From positions 124,001 through 188,000 of the forward strand of contig CAMVBK010000001.1 in NCBI GenBank assembly GCA_947165685.1: a stretch of 64,000 nucleotides of DNA. The letters run 5' to 3'. Positions within the stretch are counted from its first letter, which is position 1. Every line of letters starts with the position of its first letter. The notes beneath the pieces were generated by a model. The model was given only the letters and a program-made list of their open reading frames with translations. It was not told the origin of the DNA and searched no databases. The position numbers were made by a program, and so were the translations under genes. Positions 8,142 to 14,433 of this stretch are shown in pieces. This DNA is from F23-D06 sp947165685 (GTDB lineage: Bacteria; Bacteroidota; Bacteroidia; Bacteroidales; WCHB1-69).

Positions 8142-9029
8142 TTAAAATTCGTATCCTACGGCCAGCGTGCCGAATCCTTTGAATCCGGCGCCGAGTTCGA
8201 AGCTCCCGAACCAGTGTTCCCCTCCCGCGCGGATGCCGAACAGTGTCAGATGCAGCGAGGGATACACCGGGCGCGGACGGCTGTTGTATCCGCCCATGTC
8301 GAAATAGGGCGTGTTGTTGTCATCGTAGGAGAGGTCGTAGTTCGTCACCGTGCCGGTGAATCTGGTCAGCCCGACCGACAATTCGGAATAGAGTGTGACG
8401 TGCGGGCGGTTGAACCAGGAGAACCGTATTTCAGGCAATATGCTGAAGGCATGGTATCGGCGGTCGCAGATGCCCGGCACGGTCTGGTTAATATCCTTGA
8501 TTTCAAGGTCTTCGTAGTGGACGTATTGCGCGAGGAGGCCGATCCAAAGCCATTTGGTGGCGCGGAAGTGGTAGGCGGCTGCGAACAGGGGTGTGGTGTG
8601 GAACCACGGGCTGAGCAGGCCGTCGCCCAGGTCAAAGTCGTCGGGCAGCACGAACACGAAGTAGCGGTCGAACAACGCGATGCCGGTCGGGTCGCCCATT
8701 CCCAGCTTGAATTCGTGTCGGGGGTAGGGCATCGGTTCGCGAACCCGCCTTTCGCGCGGCTGCCGCTGCCGTTTCCCCCTTGTGTCTGCGGTGTCCGGGA
8801 CGGCCAGCTTTTCGAAGTTTGCCCGTGCTGTGGAGTCGGCCACTTGGCGGGCATCCTTTTGCTGTGGCTTTTGACGTAGGTAGAGCGTGTCGTGTACCCA
8901 GGTGGTGTCGCGGGTGAACAGCGTGTCGTACTCCACCACCGTCTCGTAGATGTAGAGCGTGTCGGGATTTTGCGCGAAAAGGCTGACTGCCGACATCAAA
9001 ACAACCGCGAAAAGGAGCCTACGGTACAT
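8142..9029 (-). CDS. Outer-membrane beta-barrel protein with DTV-repeat N-terminus
   Basis: The 295-residue protein has a signal peptide (20 residues, ending SLFAQ). Next comes an unusual stretch of short beta-like repeats each containing DT (PDTLYIYETVVEYDTLF, RDTTWVHDTLYL), then a charged linker rich in Lys, Arg and Gln (residues about 50-95). The C-terminal barrel of about 190 residues ends in LAVGYEF and is paralogous to the product of 7003-7617. Its start codon lies 11 nt inside the upstream gene for the one-pass membrane protein, so translation is probably coupled. That neighbour ends in similar DTV repeats. The role is unknown. Confidence 0.72.
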   Translation of the reverse strand: MYRRLLFAVVLMSAVSLFAQNPDTLYIYETVVEYDTLFTRDTTWVHDTLYLRQKPQQKDARQVADSTARANFEKLAVPDTADTRGKRQRQPRERRVREPMPYPRHEFKLGMGDPTGIALFDRYFVFVLPDDFDLGDGLLSPWFHTTPLFAAAYHFRATKWLWIGLLAQYVHYEDLEIKDINQTVPGICDRRYHAFSILPEIRFSWFNRPHVTLYSELSVGLTRFTGTVTNYDLSYDDNNTPYFDMGGYNSRPRPVYPSLHLTLFGIRAGGEHWFGSFELGAGFKGFGTLAVGYEF

Positions 9030-9576
9030 ACACGGTGTCTTTTAGGATGACAGTCTCGTTGAGTACCACCGTGTCGCGTTGGACCACGGTTTTCTTGATG
9101 ACGACGGGAGTTGAGACGGGAGAAGTGGAATGTGAGACGTGAGACTTGGGACTTGAGACGTTGGATGTCGGTTTGGCGGAAACGGTGTGCGGGTCCGTTT
9201 GTAGAGACGCAATGCATTGCGTCTCTACAGCGTCCACGGTCGTTTTTCCCGTAAATGCCACCGTGTCCTCCGCAACCATTGTCGTGCCGGTTGTGCAGGT
9301 CGTGTCGGTTGCAATCGCCGCGGCGGTTTCGGTCGGAACTGTGTTGCGGCTGCCTAAGAGGTGCATGACCAGCAGGGTCCCTCCGACGCCGATCGCGAGG
9401 GAGACGGCGCACAGCAGGATCTCCCGTGCGTGTGCCAGCAACCACACGCCTGCCCCCGACGTTGATGCAGCTGCCGCCGCAATCTGCGCCTCGGACATTG
9501 GGTGCTGCGGGGCATGCTCCGCGCTGGAGATGCCCTGCGCAACAATACGATCCAGTTCCGAACTGTTCTTATTCAT
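9019..9576 (-). CDS. One-pass membrane protein, possible anti-sigma factor
   Basis: The 185-residue protein has an N-terminal hydrophilic part of about 50 residues, one membrane segment (about residues 53-74, LLCAVSLAIGVGGTLLVMHLL) and a long Thr/Ser/Val-rich tail. The tail ends in the strands VVQRDTVVLNETVILKDTVYVP. This topology, and the ECF sigma gene at the head of the block, would suit an anti-sigma factor, but no zinc-binding ZAS motif is present and the two genes are not adjacent, so this is inference. The tail holds two inserted repeats read in frame: a perfect 30-nt palindrome (9200-9229, encoding VETQCIASLQ) and a 7-bp array (9111-9159, encoding Ser/His/Pro-rich residues). Confidence 0.6.
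   Translation of the reverse strand: MNKNSSELDRIVAQGISSAEHAPQHPMSEAQIAAAAASTSGAGVWLLAHAREILLCAVSLAIGVGGTLLVMHLLGSRNTVPTETAAAIATDTTCTTGTTMVAEDTVAFTGKTTVDAVETQCIASLQTDPHTVSAKPTSNVSSPKSHVSHSTSPVSTPVVIKKTVVQRDTVVLNETVILKDTVYVP
9111..9159. repeat. Tandem 7-bp array inside a coding sequence
   Basis: Seven units with a 7-bp period: TTGAGAC, GGGAGAA, GTGGAAT, GTGAGAC, GTGAGAC, TTGGGAC, TTGAGAC. Here it lies within the disordered tail of the membrane protein gene, so each 21 nt encodes one turn of a Ser/His/Val/Pro-rich peptide. Confidence 0.8.
9200..9229. repeat. GTAGAGACG palindrome, in-frame copy
   Basis: A perfect 30-nt inverted repeat, with arms TGTAGAGACGCAATG and CATTGCGTCTCTACA. It interrupts the coding sequence at 9019-9576 without shifting the frame. 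A second, imperfect family member is at 51596-51625. Confidence 0.9.
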
Positions 9577-9587
9577 TGTGGGTCTGA

Positions 9588-10061
9588 TTACTTTTTCTTG
9601 AAAGAGGTTTGAAAACCGTCATTAACATTATAATCATTAAGCGTGAGTTCCCAGAAATCGGGAGAAACAGAATAAAGGTAAGCGAAGTTTGTCGGGGCGA
9701 GGTTTATTTTACTGTCTGTGGCTTCCGCAATTTTCTCACGGTCAGCTGGAACATGTAAGATGTAGAATAATTCCGTCCCGATTGTTGGCATTTCGGTCGG
9801 GTAAGGGGGATCACATTTTTCTATGCGATAACTTGCAGAAGTCACCTTATTTCCATCCTTGTAGAAAGTGAACTTTCCGCCTTTGAATACGATTTCGGCC
9901 TCAAAGCCTTCACTTTCAGGGGTGTAGTTGACGCCTGCAATGCCGCCGGAGGTGCGGGTCCACTGCCACGTGCCGGTGAGCGCTTGTTTTTCGGGTTTGT
10001 CGCAGGCCGTGGCCAGCAATGTCAGCAGAATAACTGCTGCGAACTTCATTGTGTGTTTCAT
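9588..10061 (-). CDS. Lipocalin-like lipoprotein, paralog 1
   Basis: The 157-residue lipoprotein has its lipidation site at Cys20 (LLATAC). The mature start KQALTGTWQWTRTSGGIAGVNYTPESEGF contains the GTWxW motif seen in Bacteroidota lipocalin-like lipoproteins. It is followed by the predicted strands AEIVFKGGKFTFYKDGNKV. Two close paralogs follow the same layout (10258-10755 and 11407-11901). The middle of this copy is the most diverged, while the N-terminal 60 residues are nearly identical to paralog 2. An alternative start at 10049 is possible (MKFAAV). It probably sits on the inner face of the outer membrane or on the cell surface; the ligand is unknown. Confidence 0.72.
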   Translation of the reverse strand: MKHTMKFAAVILLTLLATACDKPEKQALTGTWQWTRTSGGIAGVNYTPESEGFEAEIVFKGGKFTFYKDGNKVTSASYRIEKCDPPYPTEMPTIGTELFYILHVPADREKIAEATDSKINLAPTNFAYLYSVSPDFWELTLNDYNVNDGFQTSFKKK

Positions 10062-10257
10062 AACGTTATATCTTGGTATTACTCTTATTCTTGTCTATTG
10101 CCCGCACACCTGACGGCGTGCGAACCCACCGTTTCTCCGTCCGTTCTACCGAGCCCTGCAGACCTACCGACCTGCGAAATTTCACGTCTCCATCGTCTCA
10201 TCTTTAATACAAGGCATCGTAACAAACACCTATACCGTGACCGTATGGTGATAAAAA

Positions 10258-10755
10258 TTATGGCTTTTTTACAAATGAATAGGTGAATCCATCGGCCATG
10301 TTATCGCTTACCGTGAACACTTGTCCTTGTGCTTCGCTGTAGCCGAGTGTACCTAAACATTTGTACCCACATAGCAGCGCGATTTTTCCATTGGTGGCTT
10401 CCGAAATTTTCTTACACTGCGCATTGTTAAGGTTAAACTGTATGTGGAACCAGGAGTAGAAGGGCTCGTCTTTGCCACCTTTATTGGTGTACATGGTTTC
10501 ATCTACGTCATTATAAATGTGATACGTACCCGAGATGACCTTTTCCCCGTCTTTGTAGAAGGTGAAGTGACTGCCCTTGAATACAATTTCGGCATTGAAG
10601 CCTTCGCTTTCAGGGGTGTAGTTGACGCCTGCAATGCCGCCGTAGGTGCGGGTCCACTGCCACGTGCCGGTGAGCGCTTGTTTTTCGGGTTTGTTGCAAG
10701 CCGTGGCAAATACTGCCAACGTGGCAATGATAGAAATTTTGATGATGTTTTTCAT
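10258..10755 (-). CDS. Lipocalin-like lipoprotein, paralog 2
   Basis: The 165-residue lipoprotein is lipidated at Cys20 (VFATAC). It shares with paralog 1 the segment KPEKQALTGTWQW and the sequence GGIAGVNYTPESEGF, and with paralog 3 the segments YTNKG..DEPFYSWF and AQCKKI.EATNGKIA. The fold should be a small beta barrel or sandwich. Intergenic gaps of 155-196 nt separate it from its neighbours on both sides, and the upstream gap carries a multi-hairpin element. The high similarity of the 5-prime part at the DNA level points to recent duplication or gene conversion. Confidence 0.72.
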   Translation of the reverse strand: MKNIIKISIIATLAVFATACNKPEKQALTGTWQWTRTYGGIAGVNYTPESEGFNAEIVFKGSHFTFYKDGEKVISGTYHIYNDVDETMYTNKGGKDEPFYSWFHIQFNLNNAQCKKISEATNGKIALLCGYKCLGTLGYSEAQGQVFTVSDNMADGFTYSFVKKP

Positions 10756-10842
10756 ATTTCTGTTGTTTTATTCAGTTGATTATATGTTTTTTGTGCATAA
10801 ACCTGGTTTACAAGGAATTCTGATGTTTAATATTACTACCCC

Positions 10843-10906
10843 GCCCTGCGGGCACCCCTTCTAAAATAGAAAGGGTGTTGGGGTCGCCCGCACCGGCAGT
10901 GCGGGC
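10843..10906. repeat. Multi-hairpin intergenic element
   Basis: Three consecutive inverted repeats fill the gap between two lipoprotein genes: GCCC-TGC-GGGC (10843-10853), a stem of about 11 bp with one mismatch around TTCTA-AAA-TAGAA (10853-10877), and GCCCGCAC-CGGCA-GTGCGGGC (10886-10906, 8 bp perfect). No T tract follows, so it is not a typical terminator. Confidence 0.75.
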
Positions 10907-10910
10907 AGAA

Positions 10911-11405
10911 TCAATACAAGGTTGCCTCCTCATAGTGCTCATCGGTGATGATGAACGTGAGCTTGCCGTAGGAACGGTGACCGTGGAATATGAGGCCGTT
11001 ATTGACGTCTTCCTCGTATTGATAATTCATGGAGTTGAAATTGAACGGACTGATGCCCGTGGTGTCGCTTCTGTAATAGACGATTTGCGGATCGGTTTCC
11101 CCGACAAAGCGGAACGTAACGCTGTCGCTGTAGTAATCCATGAATTCGCTGACGCCTAATTCAAAACTGGCAGCTCCGATACCGCCGCCGACTTTGATGA
11201 CCACCTCATTGTTTGGGGCGATGGTGTAGGTCTCGTGTGTCAAGGTGAGGGTAGAGTCCAACATGCTGTTGTAATAACTGTAAGGGGCTGGAACGACCGT
11301 CACGGTGTGTGACGATGCATTGCGGATGACCATGTCTTCGTTGAACCCGGGATCGCAGGCGGCCAGCATGAGGGCCAAAGTCATGATAAAAATAATCTTT
11401 TTCAT
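10911..11405 (-). CDS. Lipoprotein of unknown function
   Basis: The 164-residue product starts MKKIIFIMTLALMLAAC, with lipidation expected at Cys17. The mature protein has beta-strand-like segments (NASSHTVTVVPAPYSYY, ETYTIAPNNEVVIKVGGG, DSVTFRFVGETDPQIVYYR, YGKLTFIITDEHYEEATLY), with no paralogy to the lipocalin-like genes. Only one base separates its start from the stop of paralog 3 upstream (11407), so the two are surely cotranscribed. The function is unknown. Confidence 0.72.
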   Translation of the reverse strand: MKKIIFIMTLALMLAACDPGFNEDMVIRNASSHTVTVVPAPYSYYNSMLDSTLTLTHETYTIAPNNEVVIKVGGGIGAASFELGVSEFMDYYSDSVTFRFVGETDPQIVYYRSDTTGISPFNFNSMNYQYEEDVNNGLIFHGHRSYGKLTFIITDEHYEEATLY

Positions 11406-11406
11406 G

Positions 11407-11901
11407 TTATTGCTTTTTTACAAATGTGTAGGAAAATCCGTCATAGCAGTTGTCGCTCATAGAAAGTACTTGCGCATCGTATCGGTCATCGTAGCTGATG
11501 ACGGCGAGACTTTTCGAGAGAGGGGCTACTTTGCCGTTGGTGGCTTCCGCAATCTTTTTGCACTGCGCCTCCGGAATATTCAGGTTGAACCAGGAGTAGA
11601 AAGGTTCGTCGGTGTCACCTTTGTTAGTATAGAGGCTATGGTCCATTTTGTAATCAATTCGATATGTGCCAGATGTAATCTTTTTCCCGTCTTTGTAGAA
11701 GGTGAAGTGACCGCCCTTGAATACGAGTTCGGTTTCGAAGCCTTCGCTCTCAGGAGTGTAAAAGACGCCCGCGATACCGCCTGATGTGCAGTACCACTGC
11801 CATGTGCCGGCGAGTTCTTTCTTTTCGGATTTGCTACAGGCCGTAGCTAATACTGCCAATGCAGTAATAATTGCAATTCTGATAATCTTTTCCATATCCA
11901 T
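11407..11901 (-). CDS. Lipocalin-like lipoprotein, paralog 3
   Basis: The 164-residue lipoprotein starts MDMEKIIRIAIITALAVLATAC, with lipidation at Cys22. ELAGTWQWYCTSGGIAGVFYTPESEGF is the same GTWQW module as in paralogs 1 and 2. The open frame extends back to 11928, but those codons are made of the heptamer array, and the ATG at 11901 (or 11895) gives a normal signal peptide. It directly follows the ECF sigma factor gene. This position suggests it is the founder of the family in this block and a likely member of the sigma regulon; that is inference from order. Confidence 0.72.
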   Translation of the reverse strand: MDMEKIIRIAIITALAVLATACSKSEKKELAGTWQWYCTSGGIAGVFYTPESEGFETELVFKGGHFTFYKDGKKITSGTYRIDYKMDHSLYTNKGDTDEPFYSWFNLNIPEAQCKKIAEATNGKVAPLSKSLAVISYDDRYDAQVLSMSDNCYDGFSYTFVKKQ

Positions 11902-11912
11902 GTTAATTAATA

Positions 11913-11950
11913 ATTCAGCATTCAACATTCAGCATTCAACATTCAACATT
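11913..11950. repeat. Tandem 7-bp array (ATTCAAC) containing a stop codon
   Basis: The units ATTCAGC, ATTCAAC, ATTCAGC, ATTCAAC, ATTCAAC have a strict 7-bp period and run into ATTTGAT. The stop codon of the sigma factor gene (complement of 11929-11931) and its last codons lie inside the array. Confidence 0.88.
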
Positions 11951-12474
11951 TGATCCTTCCTCCTCGCCACCACTTTCAGCCGCTGCTGCAGCTCCGCCCG
12001 CGCGCGGGAGAGCAGCACCTTGGAGTTGGCGGTGGTGATGCCGAGCGTCTCGGCGATTTTCGCGTGGGAGTAGTGCTCCACCGCGTAGAGGTTGAAGACG
12101 GTGCGCTGTTTGACGGGCAGCTTGCCGATGGCCTCCAGCAGTTCCTGCTGCGTGAACCGGATCTGCGAGAGTTCCGGATCGTCGGCGAACTCCTCCGGCT
12201 CCTGACTGTGGAGGTTCTCGTCCAACTCCACCATCTCTATATTGTTGCGAAGGTGCATAAGCGCCTGGTTCACCGCAATCTTCATCAGCCAGCCTTCAAA
12301 GCTTCCGAGTGCGCGGAAGGTGGAGGACTTTTCCATGGCGGTGAGGAACGCGTCCTGCGCCAGGTCCTCGGCCACGTCCCAGTCGGCTACATATCGGTAG
12401 CACACGCCCACCATCTTCCCGATGTGGCGCCGGTACTGTTCCGTCCAGAATGCTGCTCTCTTCATCCGATTCAT
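11929..12474 (-). CDS. ECF-type RNA polymerase sigma-70 factor
   Basis: The 181-residue protein has sigma region 2 (YRRHIGKMVGVCYRYVADWDVAEDLAQDAFLTAMEK, then FEGWLMKIAVNQALMHLRNN) and region 4 (LLEAIGKLPVKQRTVFNLYAVEHYSHAKIAETLGI). This is the two-domain layout of extracytoplasmic-function sigma factors. The open frame extends to 12495, but its first codon is TTG and overlaps the -7 box TATTTTTG, so the ATG at 12474 (or 12465) must be the start. The last five or so residues (MLNVEC) are encoded by a 7-bp array. It heads a long codirectional run of envelope genes, so it probably governs cell-surface functions. No classic adjacent anti-sigma gene is seen. Confidence 0.88.
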   Translation of the reverse strand: MNRMKRAAFWTEQYRRHIGKMVGVCYRYVADWDVAEDLAQDAFLTAMEKSSTFRALGSFEGWLMKIAVNQALMHLRNNIEMVELDENLHSQEPEEFADDPELSQIRFTQQELLEAIGKLPVKQRTVFNLYAVEHYSHAKIAETLGITTANSKVLLSRARAELQQRLKVVARRKDQMLNVEC

Positions 12475-12492
12475 GCCTCTGAAATGAAGATG

Positions 12493-12500
12493 CAAAAATA
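12493..12500 (-). promoter_or_regulatory. -7 box TATTTTTG of the sigma factor gene
   Basis: A perfect TAnnTTTG on the minus strand, 18 nt upstream of the ATG at 12474. It overlaps the first codon of the longest reading frame and so decides the start. Confidence 0.65.
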
Positions 12501-12595
12501 CGAAAAGGTTACATTTTTTTCATCCCGACATTCAACCTTCGCGGCAAACGTGTCAAAAGTCACGCTTGCTGCCTTGTCGGCAATGCGCTTGGAAA

Positions 12596-13099
12596 TCAGA
12601 AATGGTAAGCGAAACGGGCGCCTCCGTTCAGGGAGGTGAAACTTATGGATGGGCGCCATCCGAACTCAGGGCTGTATTGTGCTCCCAGCACAACAAGGTC
12701 CACAGCCATTTCGATGTTCTCGCTGACGCGGAAGCGGATGCTCGGGCGCAGTCCCACCTGGCACATCTTCAGTTCATCCGTGAATTCGATTCCCCCCAAT
12801 GCGTAAAGGTCCAAGGAGACGCTCTCGTTATGCCAAACGCTGGCGCGTACAAAGGGCTCCGCGATGCCGGTCACGGCGAAGAAATCGTCCCGGCCCGCGC
12901 AGATCACGGCCCCTAATCCGGAACCCATGGCGACCCAGTCGTTGAATTCGTAACCGACCCACACCTCGCCGGAAGCAACGAAATAGTTCCGGAATCCGAT
13001 GTTGGCTGAACCTCCGGTGAACCAGTGTCCTTGTGCGTATGACGCGACGGAGGCGGACAATAATAGTGCGAAAAGGAATGTTTTTCTCATTGTCATCAA
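12596..13099 (-). CDS. Small outer-membrane beta-barrel protein
   Basis: The 167-residue protein has a signal peptide (MMTMRKTFLFALLLSASVASYAQ) and then alternating strands (SANIGFRNYFVASGEVWVGYEF, PFVRASVWHNESVSLDLYALGGIEF, QVGLRPSIRFRVSENIEMAVDLVVLGAQY). The last residue is Phe (GARFAYHF), as in outer-membrane barrels, and about eight strands are expected. It lies 12 nt downstream of the L-serine dehydratase gene and should be cotranscribed with it, although the functions look unrelated. It is not an obvious paralog of the barrels at 7003 and 8142. Confidence 0.72.
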   Translation of the reverse strand: MMTMRKTFLFALLLSASVASYAQGHWFTGGSANIGFRNYFVASGEVWVGYEFNDWVAMGSGLGAVICAGRDDFFAVTGIAEPFVRASVWHNESVSLDLYALGGIEFTDELKMCQVGLRPSIRFRVSENIEMAVDLVVLGAQYSPEFGWRPSISFTSLNGGARFAYHF

Positions 13100-13111
13100 A
13101 TGTTTATACGG

Positions 13112-14299
13112 TTAATCCACTGCCAGGCCGCCCATGGCGGTCTCCTTGTAGAGGCTGGGCAGGTCCTTGCCGGTGAGGTTCATGGTCTTCACCACCTTGT
13201 CGAAGCTGATGCGGTGCTTGCCGTCGGACATCATGGCGTAGAGGTTGGCGTCCAGGGCACGGAGGGCGGCGAAGGCGTTTCGCTCGATGCAGGGGATCTG
13301 CACGAGTCCGCAGATGGGGTCGCAGGTGAGTCCGAGGTGGTGTTCGAGGCCCATCTCGGCGGCGTATTCGATCTGTTGCGGGGAGCCGCCGAAGAGCTGG
13401 TTGGCGGCCGCCGCGGCCATGGCGCACGCGCTGCCGATCTCGCCTTGGCAGCCCACTTCTGCCCCGGACAGCGAGGCGTTGGTGCGGATGATGTTGCCGA
13501 AGAGCCCGGCCGTGGCCATCGCCTTCAGGATGAACTTGTCGGTGTACTCGTGGTTGTGTTTGAGGTGGTAGAGCACGGCCGGCAGCACGCCCGACGAGCC
13601 GCAGGTGGGCGCGGTGACGATTTTGCCGCCCGAGGCGTTCTCCTCCGCCGTGGCCAAGGCGTAGGCCGACACGAGGCAGCGGCCCTGCAGCGAGGCCTTG
13701 TAGCTCAACGCCTTCACGTAGTACTGCGTGGCCTTTCGTTTCACGTATAGTCCGCCCGGCAGCACACCGTCGTTGTTGAGTATGCCTTTCTCGATGGTCT
13801 CCTGCATCACTTTCCAGCGTTCCGCCAAGAAGTCCCAAAGGTCGGAATCCTCGTGCTGTTCCACATATTCCCAGAAATTCAGCCCGTATTTCTCCACATG
13901 TCTCACGATTTCCTCCATGGTGTTCTCCTCGTAGCGCTCGTCGTGGTCCATGACGGTGTGCTCGTCGGCCAACTCGCCGCCGCCGATGCTGTATATCTTC
14001 CACTGGTCGATGACCGTCTCGCCCTGCATCGCCTCGAAGAGCATGGCATTGGTGTGGAACTCGTGCTGGATTTCGGGTTTCCAGAGGATTTCGGCGGGCA
14101 CGGGCGACAGGGCATCGATGATGGTCTTGTCGGTGAAGTGGCCCTTGCCAGTGGCCGCCAGACTGCCGTAAAGGGTCACGCGGTAGCCGCTGGCATCGGG
14201 GGTTCTCTCTTTGAACATTTCGGCCGCGCGGTGCGGTCCCATGGTGTGGCTGCTCGACGGCCCGTAGCCGATCTTGAATATTTTCTTGATGGATTCCAT
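13112..14299 (-). CDS. sdaA: L-serine ammonia-lyase (iron-sulfur L-serine dehydratase)
   Basis: This cytoplasmic enzyme deaminates L-serine to pyruvate and ammonia using an oxygen-sensitive [4Fe-4S] cluster. The 395-residue chain is the single-subunit type. An N-terminal beta-subunit-like domain starts IKKIFKIGYGPSSSHTMGPHRAA. The catalytic alpha domain has GKIVTAPTCGSSGVLPA, LSGAEVGCQGEIGSACAMAA and LTCDPICGLVQIPCIERN, whose Cys residues include the cluster ligands. The internal start of 12-15 codons matches the family. It has its own -7 box 118 nt upstream and is followed after 12 nt by a barrel gene. An oxygen-sensitive serine catabolic enzyme fits an anaerobic amino-acid-using host. Confidence 0.93.
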   Translation of the reverse strand: MESIKKIFKIGYGPSSSHTMGPHRAAEMFKERTPDASGYRVTLYGSLAATGKGHFTDKTIIDALSPVPAEILWKPEIQHEFHTNAMLFEAMQGETVIDQWKIYSIGGGELADEHTVMDHDERYEENTMEEIVRHVEKYGLNFWEYVEQHEDSDLWDFLAERWKVMQETIEKGILNNDGVLPGGLYVKRKATQYYVKALSYKASLQGRCLVSAYALATAEENASGGKIVTAPTCGSSGVLPAVLYHLKHNHEYTDKFILKAMATAGLFGNIIRTNASLSGAEVGCQGEIGSACAMAAAAANQLFGGSPQQIEYAAEMGLEHHLGLTCDPICGLVQIPCIERNAFAALRALDANLYAMMSDGKHRISFDKVVKTMNLTGKDLPSLYKETAMGGLAVD

Positions 14300-14305
14300 T
14301 TAAAT

Positions 14306-14347
14306 GGGTTCAGGATTAGTGGGTTAATGGGTTAGTGAGTTGATGTG
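14306..14347. repeat. Degenerate 8-bp tandem array upstream of sdaA
   Basis: The units TTAGTGGG, TTAATGGG and TTAGTGAG repeat with an 8-bp period, flanked by related 7-bp units (ATGGGTT, CAGGATT). The array lies just before the sdaA start, in its leader, unlike most arrays here, which lie at gene ends. Confidence 0.65.
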
Positions 14348-14416
14348 GCAAGATGTTGACATACAGCAAGATAGTTCGATAATGAGTTTCCCCATAGAGG
14401 GATTAATTTGACCGGG

Positions 14417-14424
14417 CAAAGTTA
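14417..14424 (-). promoter_or_regulatory. -7 box TAACTTTG of sdaA
   Basis: It fits TAnnTTTG on the minus strand, in the 134-nt gap between the YARHG gene and sdaA. It implies a leader of about 110 nt that contains the octamer array. Confidence 0.5.
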
Positions 14425-14433
14425 CGAAAAAAA

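Noticed and set aside
10843..10906. Intrinsic terminator between lipoprotein genes
   Set aside because: Strong stems but no T tract in either direction.
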